Positions 53,225 through 62,344 of a stretch of DNA of 64,000 nt are shown here, piece after piece; positions within the stretch are counted from its first letter, which is position 1, and each line of letters opens with the position of its first letter. Source of the stretch: Planctomycetota bacterium (lineage in GTDB: Bacteria > Planctomycetota > Phycisphaerae > UBA1845 > UTPLA1); assembly GCA_003576905.1 (NCBI GenBank), contig QEVG01000002.1, positions 124,001 to 188,000 on the forward strand, given 5' to 3'. A program made the position numbers and the translations under genes. Under the pieces are notes generated by a model, which was given only the letters and a program-made list of their open reading frames with translations, was not told where the DNA came from and made no database searches.

Positions 53225-54526
53225 ATGAAGGGAATGACGCCACGCGGGAAAATGGAAACGTCGGTGAAGTCGGCAATGCGTTCAGTGCGAACCAGAGCCG
53301 CGGCGCCGCAACGATTTGTTGCCGCTTGCGCGCTCCTCATCCTCCTCATCGGCGGTTGCGGCGAGATGGAGTGGAATCCGACCTGGTGGACGCAGCCGTC
53401 GCGCATCGTGCGACCATCGGGCTCGTCGCGGCCGGAAGCGGTCACCGGTCCAAGGGAAAGCAAACCCGCCGCTCTTGAGCCGGTGGAACAAGAACGCGAT
53501 GCGCGGAGCGAGGAACCGCGCGAGGCCCCGGAACCGCCTCCTCCCGCTCCAGGCCGGCAGCCTCACATGATCGAAGTGCGCGATGCATCGGCGCGGGCTC
53601 CGCAGCCGGCGGCGCGGCCCGGTTCGCCGGCCCCGGCGCCCTCGGCCGCGGCGTCTCCAGAAAATGTCGGAAGTGTGACACCATCGCCGGCGGATTCCGG
53701 AACATCGGCGCCGCCCCCGGCCGCTGTTGCCGCCGCGCCGTCGGCCCCGCCGTCTCCGCCATCACGAATTGCTTCCGCCCCACCGAGCCCGGCTCCGCCG
53801 CCTTCGCGCGCCGCCGCCGCGCCATCGCAGGCGGGGGGGCGCGTTTTTTACAACCTGTATCTGCGCAGCGAAGCCCCGTCGGGTGAGGACACGAAACGCG
53901 GCGAAGGCTTGGTCATGCTTCAGCACGTCGGTGCGCGAACCTGCGGCCAGACCCTCGAAATGTTGTACGTCCCGACCGGCCGGCCCGGCAGTCTCAGCGA
54001 GACGTATCTCATCTTTGAGAACCGTGCCGAGTTCGACGCCGCATCCGCCTTCGCGCCGAAGCTCGACGTCCTGCCGTCTACCGAACCGGACGAAGGCCCC
54101 GGTTCGCAGGGGCTTTTCCGCTCCGGAATCGCGATGTTTCTTGAGGTGATTGAGTCCGGCGTCGTGGTCGAGGAGGATTTGATCGCCGCCTGCGAACGGC
54201 GCCTGACCGAGGCGGCGAATGCGTCCGATCTTCCGACAGTCGATCGCTGGGCTGCAGGGGTCTTGGCCGGGCGGATTGCCGCGGCCTATCGATACGACCA
54301 GGTCGCCGCGAAGAGCCACAATGCCATGGCTGAAAAGCTGGTTCCGCCCGGCTCGATCGAGGCGATGACGTGTCAATGGTGGACGGCAGAAGCGCTGACC
54401 GAACAGGGCAAGCCGTCGGAGGCGGCGCTTGTGTATGAGGGGATCGTCGCGACGTTCGCGGCCAGGTACGGCAATGCGCATATCGTGCGCCGGGCGACCG
54501 CTAATCGGATGCAAAAAGGCGGTTGA
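53225..54526 (+). CDS. lipoprotein with a long Pro/Ala/Ser-rich linker
   Basis: About 433 residues. The N-terminal hydrophobic stretch AACALLILLIGGC ends in a lipobox Cys. Then a stretch of about 150 residues made mostly of Pro, Ala, Ser and Arg (PSPAPPPSRAAAAPSQAGG) is likely unstructured and spans the wall. The C-terminal 220 residues are folded (VFYNLYLRSEAPSGEDTKRG to AALVYEGIVATFAARYG) with two helical TPR-like turns at the end. Family not recognised. Starts at 53225, 53234, 53252 and 53276 are all possible; the choice affects only the signal peptide. Confidence 0.75.
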   Translation: MKGMTPRGKMETSVKSAMRSVRTRAAAPQRFVAACALLILLIGGCGEMEWNPTWWTQPSRIVRPSGSSRPEAVTGPRESKPAALEPVEQERDARSEEPREAPEPPPPAPGRQPHMIEVRDASARAPQPAARPGSPAPAPSAAASPENVGSVTPSPADSGTSAPPPAAVAAAPSAPPSPPSRIASAPPSPAPPPSRAAAAPSQAGGRVFYNLYLRSEAPSGEDTKRGEGLVMLQHVGARTCGQTLEMLYVPTGRPGSLSETYLIFENRAEFDAASAFAPKLDVLPSTEPDEGPGSQGLFRSGIAMFLEVIESGVVVEEDLIAACERRLTEAANASDLPTVDRWAAGVLAGRIAAAYRYDQVAAKSHNAMAEKLVPPGSIEAMTCQWWTAEALTEQGKPSEAALVYEGIVATFAARYGNAHIVRRATANRMQKGG

Positions 54527-54622
54527 CGAAGCCGCTCGGCAATGGCGCGACATGGAAACGCCCGGGTTCCCGCCGGGTGTGCATGCCGATTGCGGCGCGC
54601 GGGCGTGGGACGGCGCCTCGCG

Positions 54623-54787
54623 TCAGCGGTCAGACCGCCGTGCCTGATACGTCATCGTTACGGGCTGAACCGCTTCGAGCTGCCGCAGATAATCGGCCAA
54701 CTCATTCTCCGAAAAGGCCTGCAAAAACTCCCGTCGAGCGGACCGGTTGATCTTCATGATCCGGTCGATCAATTCTCGCTTGGACAT
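54623..54787 (-). CDS. small conserved-type protein, function unknown
   Basis: 54 residues from ATG 54787: SKRELIDRIMKINRSARREF, then FSENELADYLRQLEAVQP, a compact helical unit. I do not recognise a family. GGAG lies 9 bases upstream. In-frame ATGs at 54820 (with GGAGAG, 6 bases upstream) and 54883 would add 11 or 32 residues. It converges with the lipoprotein gene ending at 54526; divergent from the methyltransferase gene. Confidence 0.5.
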   Translation of the reverse strand: MSKRELIDRIMKINRSARREFLQAFSENELADYLRQLEAVQPVTMTYQARRSDR

Positions 54788-55097
54788 GTCGCTGTGCTCC
54801 GCGCGGACGCCAGATTGCATGCGCGTCTCTCCGGTCCGGTCCCCGAATGCGTCGTCCCGGGAATGGGCCGTCTCAGGATTCATCTGCAATCGCGTCTCTT
54901 CCGGGCGAATGGCCGTGCAAGCCGTGGGTCGGGCGGTCTGGCGCTGATTCGTATCGGATGAGGTCTGATTGCGACTTTAGATACGGCGCGACAGCGGTTC
55001 GCGTTGCGACGCGGGGCGGCCCCGCCTATATTCCGACACGGAATCCCGTGTTCTGGCCGGCTGTCTTCGCGGCGAGCTTCGGAGGATGAAACCCACC

Positions 55098-55856
55098 ATG
55101 TCGGACCCGGCACGTGCGACCGAGTTGCAGGACGCGGCGGCGGGCGCGCGGGCCGAACCGGCAAAGCCGTCGGCGAATAAACATCACGCTCAATCGCGGC
55201 ATGCTGTTAAACACCGCGCCCGAAGCCAGTTCGACGGGTGGGCCCGTACCTACGACCGCTCAATCGTGCAGCACCTGCTTTTCCAGCCGTCTTATCGGAT
55301 GTTCATGGAGGAGCTGTACGCCTGGCGGCGCGATGACCCGCGCCCCTTCGACCTGCTCGACATCGGCTGCGGCACCGGCACCTGGGTGGCAATGGTGGCC
55401 GCCAGTTCCCTCAATGCGGAGCGGCTTGTCGGGCTGGATTACTCCGCCAGCATGTGCCAGGTGGCCCATGGCAAGGCGGCGGCCATCGAAGATGCCCCGG
55501 TCTTCGTGAACGGCGACGCTGAGCACCTTCCATTCGCCGATGCGTCTTTTGACGTGCTTACGTGCAGCAATTCGTTTCACCACTATCCCCACCAGGAGGC
55601 GGCGATCCGCGAGATGCGGCGGGTTCTGCGCCCCGGGGGGAGGCTCATGCTCATCGACGGTTTCCGGGACAATATCATCGGCTGGGTGTTGTTTGACGTC
55701 TTTATCACCCGGGCGGAAAGCACCCCCCAGGCCAAGGTTTTTCACGCCCCCTGGAGCCTGATGCGCCGCTATTTCGAGGAAGCCGGACTCCGGCAGATTC
55801 GACAGCGGAAAGCCAATATCTGGGCTCCCATCTACATCACGATTGGCGTTGCGTAA
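55098..55856 (+). CDS. class I SAM-dependent methyltransferase (UbiE-like)
   Basis: 252 residues. Methyltransferase domain with FDLLDIGCGTGTWVAMVA (SAM motif I), DYSASMCQVAHGKAA, LPFADASFDVLTCSNSFHHY and RRVLRPGGRLMLIDG. The N-terminal 40 residues are Ala/His/Lys-rich. ATG 55098 is preferred because GGAGG (55081-55085) abuts the alternative ATG 55086 and could not serve it. Substrate unknown; resembles UbiE/COQ5-type methylases. Confidence 0.88.
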   Translation: MSDPARATELQDAAAGARAEPAKPSANKHHAQSRHAVKHRARSQFDGWARTYDRSIVQHLLFQPSYRMFMEELYAWRRDDPRPFDLLDIGCGTGTWVAMVAASSLNAERLVGLDYSASMCQVAHGKAAAIEDAPVFVNGDAEHLPFADASFDVLTCSNSFHHYPHQEAAIREMRRVLRPGGRLMLIDGFRDNIIGWVLFDVFITRAESTPQAKVFHAPWSLMRRYFEEAGLRQIRQRKANIWAPIYITIGVA

Positions 55857-56002
55857 GGCGACGCCCGGGGGCCGATGCCGGCAGGTGATCGTCACATCCC
55901 GCGCGGCCGGGCATTGGTCGCCGTGACCCGATGCGGGTAAGCTAAGGGCCTTGGATTTCCGGTCGACATGGGACCCTTCGCGAATCGAGGCCCCCTCTCC
56001 CA

Positions 56003-57295
56003 ATGAGCGAGACCCGAATCGAATACTGTTCCCCCGGCACCGACGGCAGCACGGCGGAAAAGCATGTGGCCGACCTTCGGGCCGTCCTCGAAGTGTCGCG
56101 CGACCTTGCCGCGATTTCCGAGTTGATATCGCTGTTGCAGAAAGTTGAGCGCGCCGCATTGAAAGTCCTCGAGTGTGAGCGGGCTACCGTATTCCTCTAT
56201 GATCGCGATAAGAACGAGCTGTACAGCCGGCTTGCGACCGGAGTCGACGAGATTCGCTTTTCCGCTGATCGGGGGATTGCCGGCGAAGTACTTCGCAGCG
56301 GCGAAGTCATCCATGTTCCCGATGCGTATGCCGATCCGCGGTTCAATCCCGATATCGACCGCAAGACCGGCTTCCGCACGCGGAACATGATCACGTTTCC
56401 GCTGATCGGTTTCGACAATCAGGTCGTCGGCGTGCTTCAGGTGCTGAACAAGTCCAAGGGCAGCTTCGACCCGTGGGACAACGAACTGGTGCGCACCTTT
56501 GGCGCGCAGGTCGGAGTCGCGCTCCAGCGACAGCTTCTGCTCGAACACTACGCCGAAAAACAGCGTCTCCAGCGCGATCTGTCCATCGCCCGCGAGATTC
56601 AGCAGGGGCTCATTCCCGAAAAGGCCGCGGAGGTCCCCGGCTTCGACGTGGCCGGGTGGAACCGGCCCGCCGATGAGACCGGCGGCGATTGCTACGATTA
56701 CCTCACTCTCGCGGACGGCTCGCTGGCGATGATCGTCGCCGACGCGACCGGACACGGCATCGGCCCCGCGCTGATGATCGCCGAATGCCGAGCTCTGTTT
56801 CGTGCCCTCGTCTCCGTGTCGCACGATCTGACGGAGATCGTGTTCCGAATAAACAATCTGCTCAGCGAGGATCTGCCCGACGATCGATTCGTCACCTCAT
56901 TCTTCGGGCTGCTTTCCCCGAAGGAACATGCCGTCTCGTACCTGTCCGCCGGACACGGTCCGATCATCCAGTACATCCGCGAGCGCGATGAGTTCTTGGA
57001 GCTTCCCGCGAATGCCATGCCGCTCGGAATCATGCCTGACATTCCGTTCAATGCACCCGACCGCTTTGACATGAAAAAGGGCGACATGCTCGTGGTTGTT
57101 ACCGACGGCTTTTTCGAATGGCAGAACAACGAACACGAACAATTCGGCATGGAGCGGATGTTTGATATCATTCGCCGCGACCGGGACCGGCCCGCCGCCG
57201 AGATCATTCAATCCCTCTACGCTTCGGTGCTCGCCTTCGCGCCGGGCACCGTTCAGGGCGACGACCTGACGGCCATCATCGTCAAAAGGCTCTAG
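56003..57295 (+). CDS. GAF-PP2C (SpoIIE-type) serine phosphatase
   Basis: 430 residues. GAF sensor domain (about 20-180: LLQKVERAALKVLECERATVF, RGIAGEVLRSGEVIHVPDAY), a coiled helical linker (RLQRDLSIAREIQQGLIPE) and a PP2C domain (about 210-430) with metal ligands in GGDCYDYL, VADATGHGIGPALMIAE, VTDGFFEW and QGDDLTAIIVKRL. Members of this class dephosphorylate anti-sigma-factor antagonists, linking a signal to sigma-factor release. No anti-sigma partner is adjacent. Confidence 0.93.
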   Translation: MSETRIEYCSPGTDGSTAEKHVADLRAVLEVSRDLAAISELISLLQKVERAALKVLECERATVFLYDRDKNELYSRLATGVDEIRFSADRGIAGEVLRSGEVIHVPDAYADPRFNPDIDRKTGFRTRNMITFPLIGFDNQVVGVLQVLNKSKGSFDPWDNELVRTFGAQVGVALQRQLLLEHYAEKQRLQRDLSIAREIQQGLIPEKAAEVPGFDVAGWNRPADETGGDCYDYLTLADGSLAMIVADATGHGIGPALMIAECRALFRALVSVSHDLTEIVFRINNLLSEDLPDDRFVTSFFGLLSPKEHAVSYLSAGHGPIIQYIRERDEFLELPANAMPLGIMPDIPFNAPDRFDMKKGDMLVVVTDGFFEWQNNEHEQFGMERMFDIIRRDRDRPAAEIIQSLYASVLAFAPGTVQGDDLTAIIVKRL

Positions 57296-57375
57296 CCGCA
57301 GAGATCGAACGAGCGCACACGATCACCCGGCGGCGAGATCCGGATTCGACGAACACGCGACGATTGGAGGTTTCG

Positions 57376-58341
57376 ATGCGTCTGTGCCAGTTTTACCTTT
57401 CGGAAAAAGACCGGGCCGAGGATCTCGCGCGGCGCGTGCCGGAGAGGGGTCGCCTCGGGGTGCTGGTCGAGGGTCGCATCGTTGACATTACTGATCGGGC
57501 CGCCCGGCACCACGACATTCGTTCTCCGCAGTACGCCGGCGTGCTTTCGGCCAGCGTGGCCGGACTTCCCGAGTGGGCTGGCTTTCGAGAGGAAGTGAAG
57601 AATCTTGGCGGAGGCAATGGTGTTGATCCGGCAAAGGTGTACTTCGGCCCGTGCGTGCTTCGTCCGTCGCAATATCTCGACTTCTACGCGTTCGAACAGC
57701 ACGTCATGACCATGCGCAAGCAGCGCGGGTTCGATTTTATCGTGCCCGAATGGTACGAGATTCCCGCGTACTACAACTCCAACGCGACGAGCATGATCGG
57801 CCACGGCATGACGGCGTACTACCCGCCCGGAGAGGAGCGGATGGACTACGAGTGCGAAATGGCCTGCGTCATCGGCCGGCCGGTTCGCAACGCGACGCCG
57901 GAGACGGCGCGCGAGGCGATCGTCGGCTACGCGGTGCTGAATGACCTCTCCGCCCGGGCGAGGCAGACCAAGGCCATGCCGATCAACATGGGTCCCGCGC
58001 CGGGCAAGGACTTCGCCAGCGCCCTCGGGCCGTATCTCGTGACGAAGGATGAGATCAAGGACCTCGGCGCGCTGGGCATGCGGGCGTTCGTGAACGGTGA
58101 GAAATGGACTGACGGGCATTACGGAACCGTCCAGCATTCGTTTGAGGCGATGGTGGCCTTTGCCAGCACCGCGCGGTGGCTGTACCCCGGCGACGTGCTC
58201 GGCAGCGGTACGGTGGGCGGCGGCTGCGGGGCGGAACTGAAAAGGTTTCTTAAGCCGGGCGATACGGTTCGCGTGGAGATTGATGAGCTGGGTTCGGTCG
58301 AGAACCAAGTGGAACACGAATCACGGAACACGGCTCAGTGA
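57376..58341 (+). CDS. fumarylacetoacetate hydrolase family protein
   Basis: 321 residues. FAH-type fold with SNATSMIGHGMTAYYPP, metal ligands in DYECEMACVIGRP (ExE) and LNDLSARARQTKAMP (Asp), and LYPGDVLGSGTVGGGCGAELK. Members cleave C-C bonds of oxo acids. TTGGAGG lies 5 bases before ATG 57376. The next gene overlaps its stop (GTGA), so FAH and the flavin-binding protein are co-translated. Confidence 0.9.
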   Translation: MRLCQFYLSEKDRAEDLARRVPERGRLGVLVEGRIVDITDRAARHHDIRSPQYAGVLSASVAGLPEWAGFREEVKNLGGGNGVDPAKVYFGPCVLRPSQYLDFYAFEQHVMTMRKQRGFDFIVPEWYEIPAYYNSNATSMIGHGMTAYYPPGEERMDYECEMACVIGRPVRNATPETAREAIVGYAVLNDLSARARQTKAMPINMGPAPGKDFASALGPYLVTKDEIKDLGALGMRAFVNGEKWTDGHYGTVQHSFEAMVAFASTARWLYPGDVLGSGTVGGGCGAELKRFLKPGDTVRVEIDELGSVENQVEHESRNTAQ

Positions 58342-58343
58342 CC

Positions 58344-59003
58344 ATGTACATTGATCTTTCCAATACCGAGCATTCCTTCCGCGCCATGCACCGGCTGTAT
58401 CTCTCCTTTGTGCAACCCCGGCCGATTGCGTTTGTCTCTTCCATCAGCGACGAGGGGGCAGTCAATCTCGCGCCGTTCTCGTTCTACAACATGCTTTCGG
58501 CGAACCCGCCGGTTGTCGTTTTTTCGCCCGCATTGAATCGCCACAGTCAGCCGAAGGACACCCTGCGCAACATCATGGCCACAAAGGAATTCGTCATTGC
58601 CACGGTGACCGAGTCGATCGCCGAGCGCATGAACATCTGCAGCACTGAGTTCCCGCATGGCGTCAGCGAATTCGAAAAGAGCGGACTGACGCACGCACCC
58701 GCCCGCCGCGTTCGCCCGCCATTGGTGAAAGAAAGCCCCGTTAACATCGAATGCCGACTGCGCCAGGTCATCAGTCTCGGTGACGGGCCCGCGGCAGGTC
58801 AGGCTGTCCTCGGCGACGTCCTTGCGGTTCATGTCGACGAATCCGTGATCGTGCCGGGCGACATGGTCTGCGACCCTCAGAAGCTGCGGGCCGTAGCGCG
58901 CATGGGGGGCTCTCTGTATTGCCGTTCAGTTGACACATTCAGCCTGGAATCCATTCGCGATCCCGAAGAATTCGAGAAACACGGACCCGCCAGAATCGTA
59001 TAA
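58344..59003 (+). CDS. flavin-reductase-like (DIM6/NTAB) protein
   Basis: 219 residues from ATG 58344. FMN-binding split-barrel domain: YLSFVQPRPIAFVSSISDEG, NLAPFSFYNMLSANPPVVVF, KDTLRNIMATKEFVIATV, RMNICSTEFPHGVSEFEKSG. Related proteins reduce flavins for a partner oxygenase or bind flavin. GTG 58338 would overlap the FAH stop. With FAH it suggests an oxidation-then-cleavage step on an unknown acid; no oxygenase is adjacent. Confidence 0.88.
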   Translation: MYIDLSNTEHSFRAMHRLYLSFVQPRPIAFVSSISDEGAVNLAPFSFYNMLSANPPVVVFSPALNRHSQPKDTLRNIMATKEFVIATVTESIAERMNICSTEFPHGVSEFEKSGLTHAPARRVRPPLVKESPVNIECRLRQVISLGDGPAAGQAVLGDVLAVHVDESVIVPGDMVCDPQKLRAVARMGGSLYCRSVDTFSLESIRDPEEFEKHGPARIV

Positions 59004-59078
59004 CACATCATTGCCGCCGGATGAACGATCCGCTTACGGACCGGACGGTGGCCAGAAAACGGATACACACACCGGGCT

Positions 59079-60461
59079 ATGGACGAGCAGATTTCTTCTA
59101 CCGGAGAAGCGCAGCGCTCGTCGTGGGGGGCGCAGTTCCTCGGGCCGATCCGTTACTGCTTCCGTCCGTCGCACTGCGGTCCGATTGCAGCCCGCATGGC
59201 CACCTCCGCCTGGCTGTGCAATTTTCTGCTGGCCGCCGTCCTGGCATTCGTGCTGATCTCGGCGCTCGTTGCGTGGAATGACCGTGTGCGCAACTACACC
59301 ATGGACGGTCGCACGATGGTCGAGACCCGTGCCTGGAGCGATTTGCTTCGGGAGGCGTGGGGCGCCGATGCAGCATACGAATTGATCGAGCAGTTCTTCG
59401 CGGTTGGCATGGTCATCATCGCCCTCGTGTCCCTCGCAACATGGGTTTTTCTGATCGATCTTTACCGCCGCGGTCGGGTGGCGCCGGTGATCCTTTGCGG
59501 CGCGCGCATCGCCACTGCGGCAGGCTGGCCCGCGATGCTTCTGGCGGCCGGGTTTGGCGCGGCGATCAATCTGGCCGACCACCACGATCGCTACGAGCGC
59601 GCCGTCGGGGTCTCTCGCAGGTTACACGTCGCCGACTTGGTCATGTTCTGGATTTTTCCCACGGCATGTCTCTTGCTCATTGCGTGGCTCGGTCGTGCCA
59701 TGCGCTCCGCCTCCCGCGGGCACGTCGAGCCCGCGGCGCCGCTGTGCGAATTCTGCGGCTACGACCTGACGCATCTGCCGGCCTCCCGAACGTGCAGCGA
59801 GTGCGGCACGTCCGTCGAGCGTTCCCTCGGTGAGAGCGCCGCCCGCCGGGGCATCGCCTGGGAGACGCGCCCTGGGCTGCGCAGCGGAATGGCGGCGTGG
59901 GCGTCCGTTCTCTTCCGTCCGTCCATGTTCTTCCGTCAACTGCGGCTGCGAAACGGCAGCTCCGCCGCGATTCGCTTTGCACGACTCAATTACCTGACGA
60001 TGGGCATCGTTGCATCCGTCTGGATAGCAACGCTTGTGCTGATCGGTTCTCCTCCCGCGGCTTCGGGTGAAGTGCCGCTCGAGGTTGCGCTGGGTCTGGG
60101 GTTTCTGCTATGGGTCCCTCTCGTGGGTCTGATGCTCCACCGCCTGATCCTCGCCCTCATGGCGACCGGCTGGATACTTCGCGGTTCCCTGCGTGACGCC
60201 GTCTGGGGGCTGAAGGCCGCTTACTATGAATCGGCCTTTCTTTGGGGATTCTCCGCGTGGACGGCCCTGAGCATGACCGTTCAGATCCTGTTCTTTAACG
60301 AGGTGCGGGCGATTCAGGAATGGACCTTCGGCCGGCGCATGTTCATCCTCGGCGTCCCGATCGAGGTATTCACGATGTTGTCCATGGAGGCGCTCCTGTG
60401 CCTCATCTGGGTCTGGCGGTACCGGCAAATCTATCTGGCGATAAGATGGAACAACGCATGA
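59079..60461 (+). CDS. multi-span membrane protein with zinc-ribbon domain
   Basis: 460 residues. Membrane helices near 47-65, 105-125, 150-170 and 195-212, then a zinc ribbon (CEFCGYDLTHLPASRTCSECG, about 228-248), then four more helices (about 310-440). The ribbon with GYDLxxLPxSRxCxECG is common in Phycisphaerae/planctomycete membrane proteins. Family role unknown. It is followed closely by the rRNA methyltransferase gene. Confidence 0.8.
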   Translation: MDEQISSTGEAQRSSWGAQFLGPIRYCFRPSHCGPIAARMATSAWLCNFLLAAVLAFVLISALVAWNDRVRNYTMDGRTMVETRAWSDLLREAWGADAAYELIEQFFAVGMVIIALVSLATWVFLIDLYRRGRVAPVILCGARIATAAGWPAMLLAAGFGAAINLADHHDRYERAVGVSRRLHVADLVMFWIFPTACLLLIAWLGRAMRSASRGHVEPAAPLCEFCGYDLTHLPASRTCSECGTSVERSLGESAARRGIAWETRPGLRSGMAAWASVLFRPSMFFRQLRLRNGSSAAIRFARLNYLTMGIVASVWIATLVLIGSPPAASGEVPLEVALGLGFLLWVPLVGLMLHRLILALMATGWILRGSLRDAVWGLKAAYYESAFLWGFSAWTALSMTVQILFFNEVRAIQEWTFGRRMFILGVPIEVFTMLSMEALLCLIWVWRYRQIYLAIRWNNA

Positions 60462-60480
60462 AAGGGAACGACGCGCCGAA

Positions 60481-61290
60481 TTGACCACCGACCCGATCAT
60501 CTCGAGCACCGCGAACCTCCGCATCAAGGCCCTCGCCCGTCTCCGCGCGCATCGCGGCCGGTCCGAGGGAAACACGATTCTCGTTGACGGCCTGCGCGAA
60601 ATCCGCCGCGCCGCCGAGGCCGATCTCGAACTGCTGGAAGCGTTCTATCTTTCCGAAGGCGCAAGTCCCGAGTGCCGGGACGTCGTCGAGATCTGCCGGC
60701 GCCGCGGCGCCAAGTGCATCCAGGTCAGCCCGCATGTCATGGAGAAGCTCAACTACGGCGACCGTACGACGGGCCTCGTGCTCACGGCTGTGCGGCCGAC
60801 GCGAACCTTCGCCGACCTGAAGCCCGGCGACCGCCCGCTCATTGCGGTCGTTGACGCGATCGAAAAGCCGGGGAATCTCGGCGCGATCCTCCGCAGCGCC
60901 GACGGTGCGGGCATCGACGGGGTGATCGCCGCGGACCCGATCGCCGACGTATATAGTCCCAACGTGATCCGGGCCAGCATCGGGACGATTTTCACCGTTC
61001 CGCTGGTCGAAGCGGCGGGCGGCGAGGCCCTGGCCTGGCTTCGCGCGCGCGGCCTTGCGCTCGTCGCGGCCTCGCCCAAGGGCGCGCGACTCCACACTGA
61101 GATCGACTTCCGGCGGCCGACGGCGATGGTCTTCGGGTCGGAGGCGCGGGGCCTGGGCCGGGACTGGAAGCAGGGGGACATCGAGCACGTCCGCGTGCCG
61201 ATGATGGGGGCGGCGGACAGCCTGAACGTGTCAGCCACTGCGGCCCTCTTTTTCTATGAGGCGCGGCGGCAGCGCGGCGCGTTAAAATGA
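60481..61290 (+). CDS. SpoU-family RNA 2'-O-methyltransferase (TrmH/RlmB-like)
   Basis: 269 residues. Knotted SPOUT methyltransferase acting on rRNA or tRNA ribose. N-terminal substrate-binding domain, then the three SpoU motifs: EKPGNLGAILRSADGAGIDG (Asn and Arg), VFGSEARGLGRDW, and DSLNVSATAALFFYEARRQ. TTG 60481 is used as the start; AAGGGA lies 13 bases upstream and no in-frame ATG gives a full domain. Target nucleotide is not determined by sequence. Confidence 0.92.
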   Translation: MTTDPIISSTANLRIKALARLRAHRGRSEGNTILVDGLREIRRAAEADLELLEAFYLSEGASPECRDVVEICRRRGAKCIQVSPHVMEKLNYGDRTTGLVLTAVRPTRTFADLKPGDRPLIAVVDAIEKPGNLGAILRSADGAGIDGVIAADPIADVYSPNVIRASIGTIFTVPLVEAAGGEALAWLRARGLALVAASPKGARLHTEIDFRRPTAMVFGSEARGLGRDWKQGDIEHVRVPMMGAADSLNVSATAALFFYEARRQRGALK

Positions 61291-61331
61291 GTCGTGGCGC
61301 AGGTGTCGCCCCATTTGAAGGAGGTCCTCCC

Positions 61332-61787
61332 ATGGCCAACATGCCGTTTCCATCCGATCTGCCGTTCTCGCTTCAGGGTATCCGCAACGAGTTCGACCGC
61401 CTGCTCGATCGCGTCTGGCACGGCGGGCTCTCGACCGCGCCGCTGGACGGCCAGGACTGGGCCCCGTCGATCGACCTCGTCGAGGGGGCCGACGCCTATC
61501 ACCTTCGCCTCGAGGCGCCGGGCATGACCGCCGAGGAGATCGACGTTTCCATCCTCGCCAACGTGCTGACCGTCAAAGGCTGTAAGAAGCCGGGGCGCGC
61601 GCCGCACGAGGGCGAGCGGACGCTGCGCGCGGAATGCCGCTACGGCAGCTTCTGCCGCCGGATCGAGCTGCCCGGGTCCGTCGCCGAAGACGGCATTTCC
61701 GCCACGTGCCGCCTGGGTGTCCTCGAATTGACACTCCCGAAAAAGGCGGAGGCCACGGGGCGGACCGTCAAGGTAAGCGGGGCGTAG
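61332..61787 (+). CDS. small heat-shock protein (Hsp20/alpha-crystallin)
   Basis: 151 residues. ATP-independent holdase that binds unfolding proteins. Alpha-crystallin domain about 45-140 (PSIDLVEGADAYHLRLEAPG, VSILANVLTVKGCKK, CRRIELPGSVAEDGISAT, GVLELTLPKK). The usual C-terminal IxI anchor is not clear: the end is TGRTVKVSGA (V-x-V present). AAGGAGG (61318-61324) lies 7 bases before the ATG. Four cysteines in this domain are unusual for the family. Confidence 0.92.
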   Translation: MANMPFPSDLPFSLQGIRNEFDRLLDRVWHGGLSTAPLDGQDWAPSIDLVEGADAYHLRLEAPGMTAEEIDVSILANVLTVKGCKKPGRAPHEGERTLRAECRYGSFCRRIELPGSVAEDGISATCRLGVLELTLPKKAEATGRTVKVSGA

Positions 61788-62344
61788 CCGTCGCCGCCGG
61801 CGGCCGCGGCGACATCCACTCACGCTTGCCCCCGTAACCGAGCCCACGCTCTTTTGTCCCGCGATGGACGCGGGCACCGCGCCGCAGCCGCCCGCGCTCG
61901 GCCGTCCGATCCCACCTTTTTTGACGGGTTGCGCGGGATCTGCCGCGTGCCCGGTCGGCGACGGACGGGAGACGATCGTGGGAGATTTTTTCGCGGGTCG
62001 GTGCGGGGGCAGCACTGGTCCGCCTGGGGCGCGAGCACAAAAAAAAAAGTAAAAGCCAAATCTGCCAGAATCCGCCTGAATGCTGCTGACATGCGGCCGC
62101 GCGGTCGAGTCGGAGCATGCCGCAGGGCCGTCGAGGCCTTCGATCACACCTGCTTGCTCCGCGCTCGCGCGCAGAGGCGAGATAGCCCCGCGAAAAGAGG
62201 TGGGCCGTGGCGGCCGCGCGGGGATTGTGAACGGCGGAATGGGGACATCGCCGCGCGGGCGAGGGGCGCGTCGAATGCGGCGCGGGGCCCCTGCCCTCCA
62301 AAAAATATGTTGCATACATTTGCATAATATGCTATACTGGTCTC
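61788..62344. other. 557-base gap upstream of argR, no gene
   Basis: No convincing coding sequence. GATCCC/GGGATC inverted arms around a TTTTTT stretch lie at about 61909-61944, and a run of ten A at about 62039-62048. The argR promoter is at its right end. Low coding potential by eye. Confidence 0.45.
62310..62338 (+). promoter_or_regulatory. leaderless argR promoter with ARG-box-like core
   Basis: TTGCAT (62310-62315) and TATACT (62333-62338) with 17 bases between. The -10 ends 6 bases before the argR ATG (62345), so the transcript should begin at or next to the A of ATG; there is no Shine-Dalgarno. The spacer holds a second TTGCATA and a GCATA-A-TATGC dyad, like ArgR operators. Confidence 0.65.
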
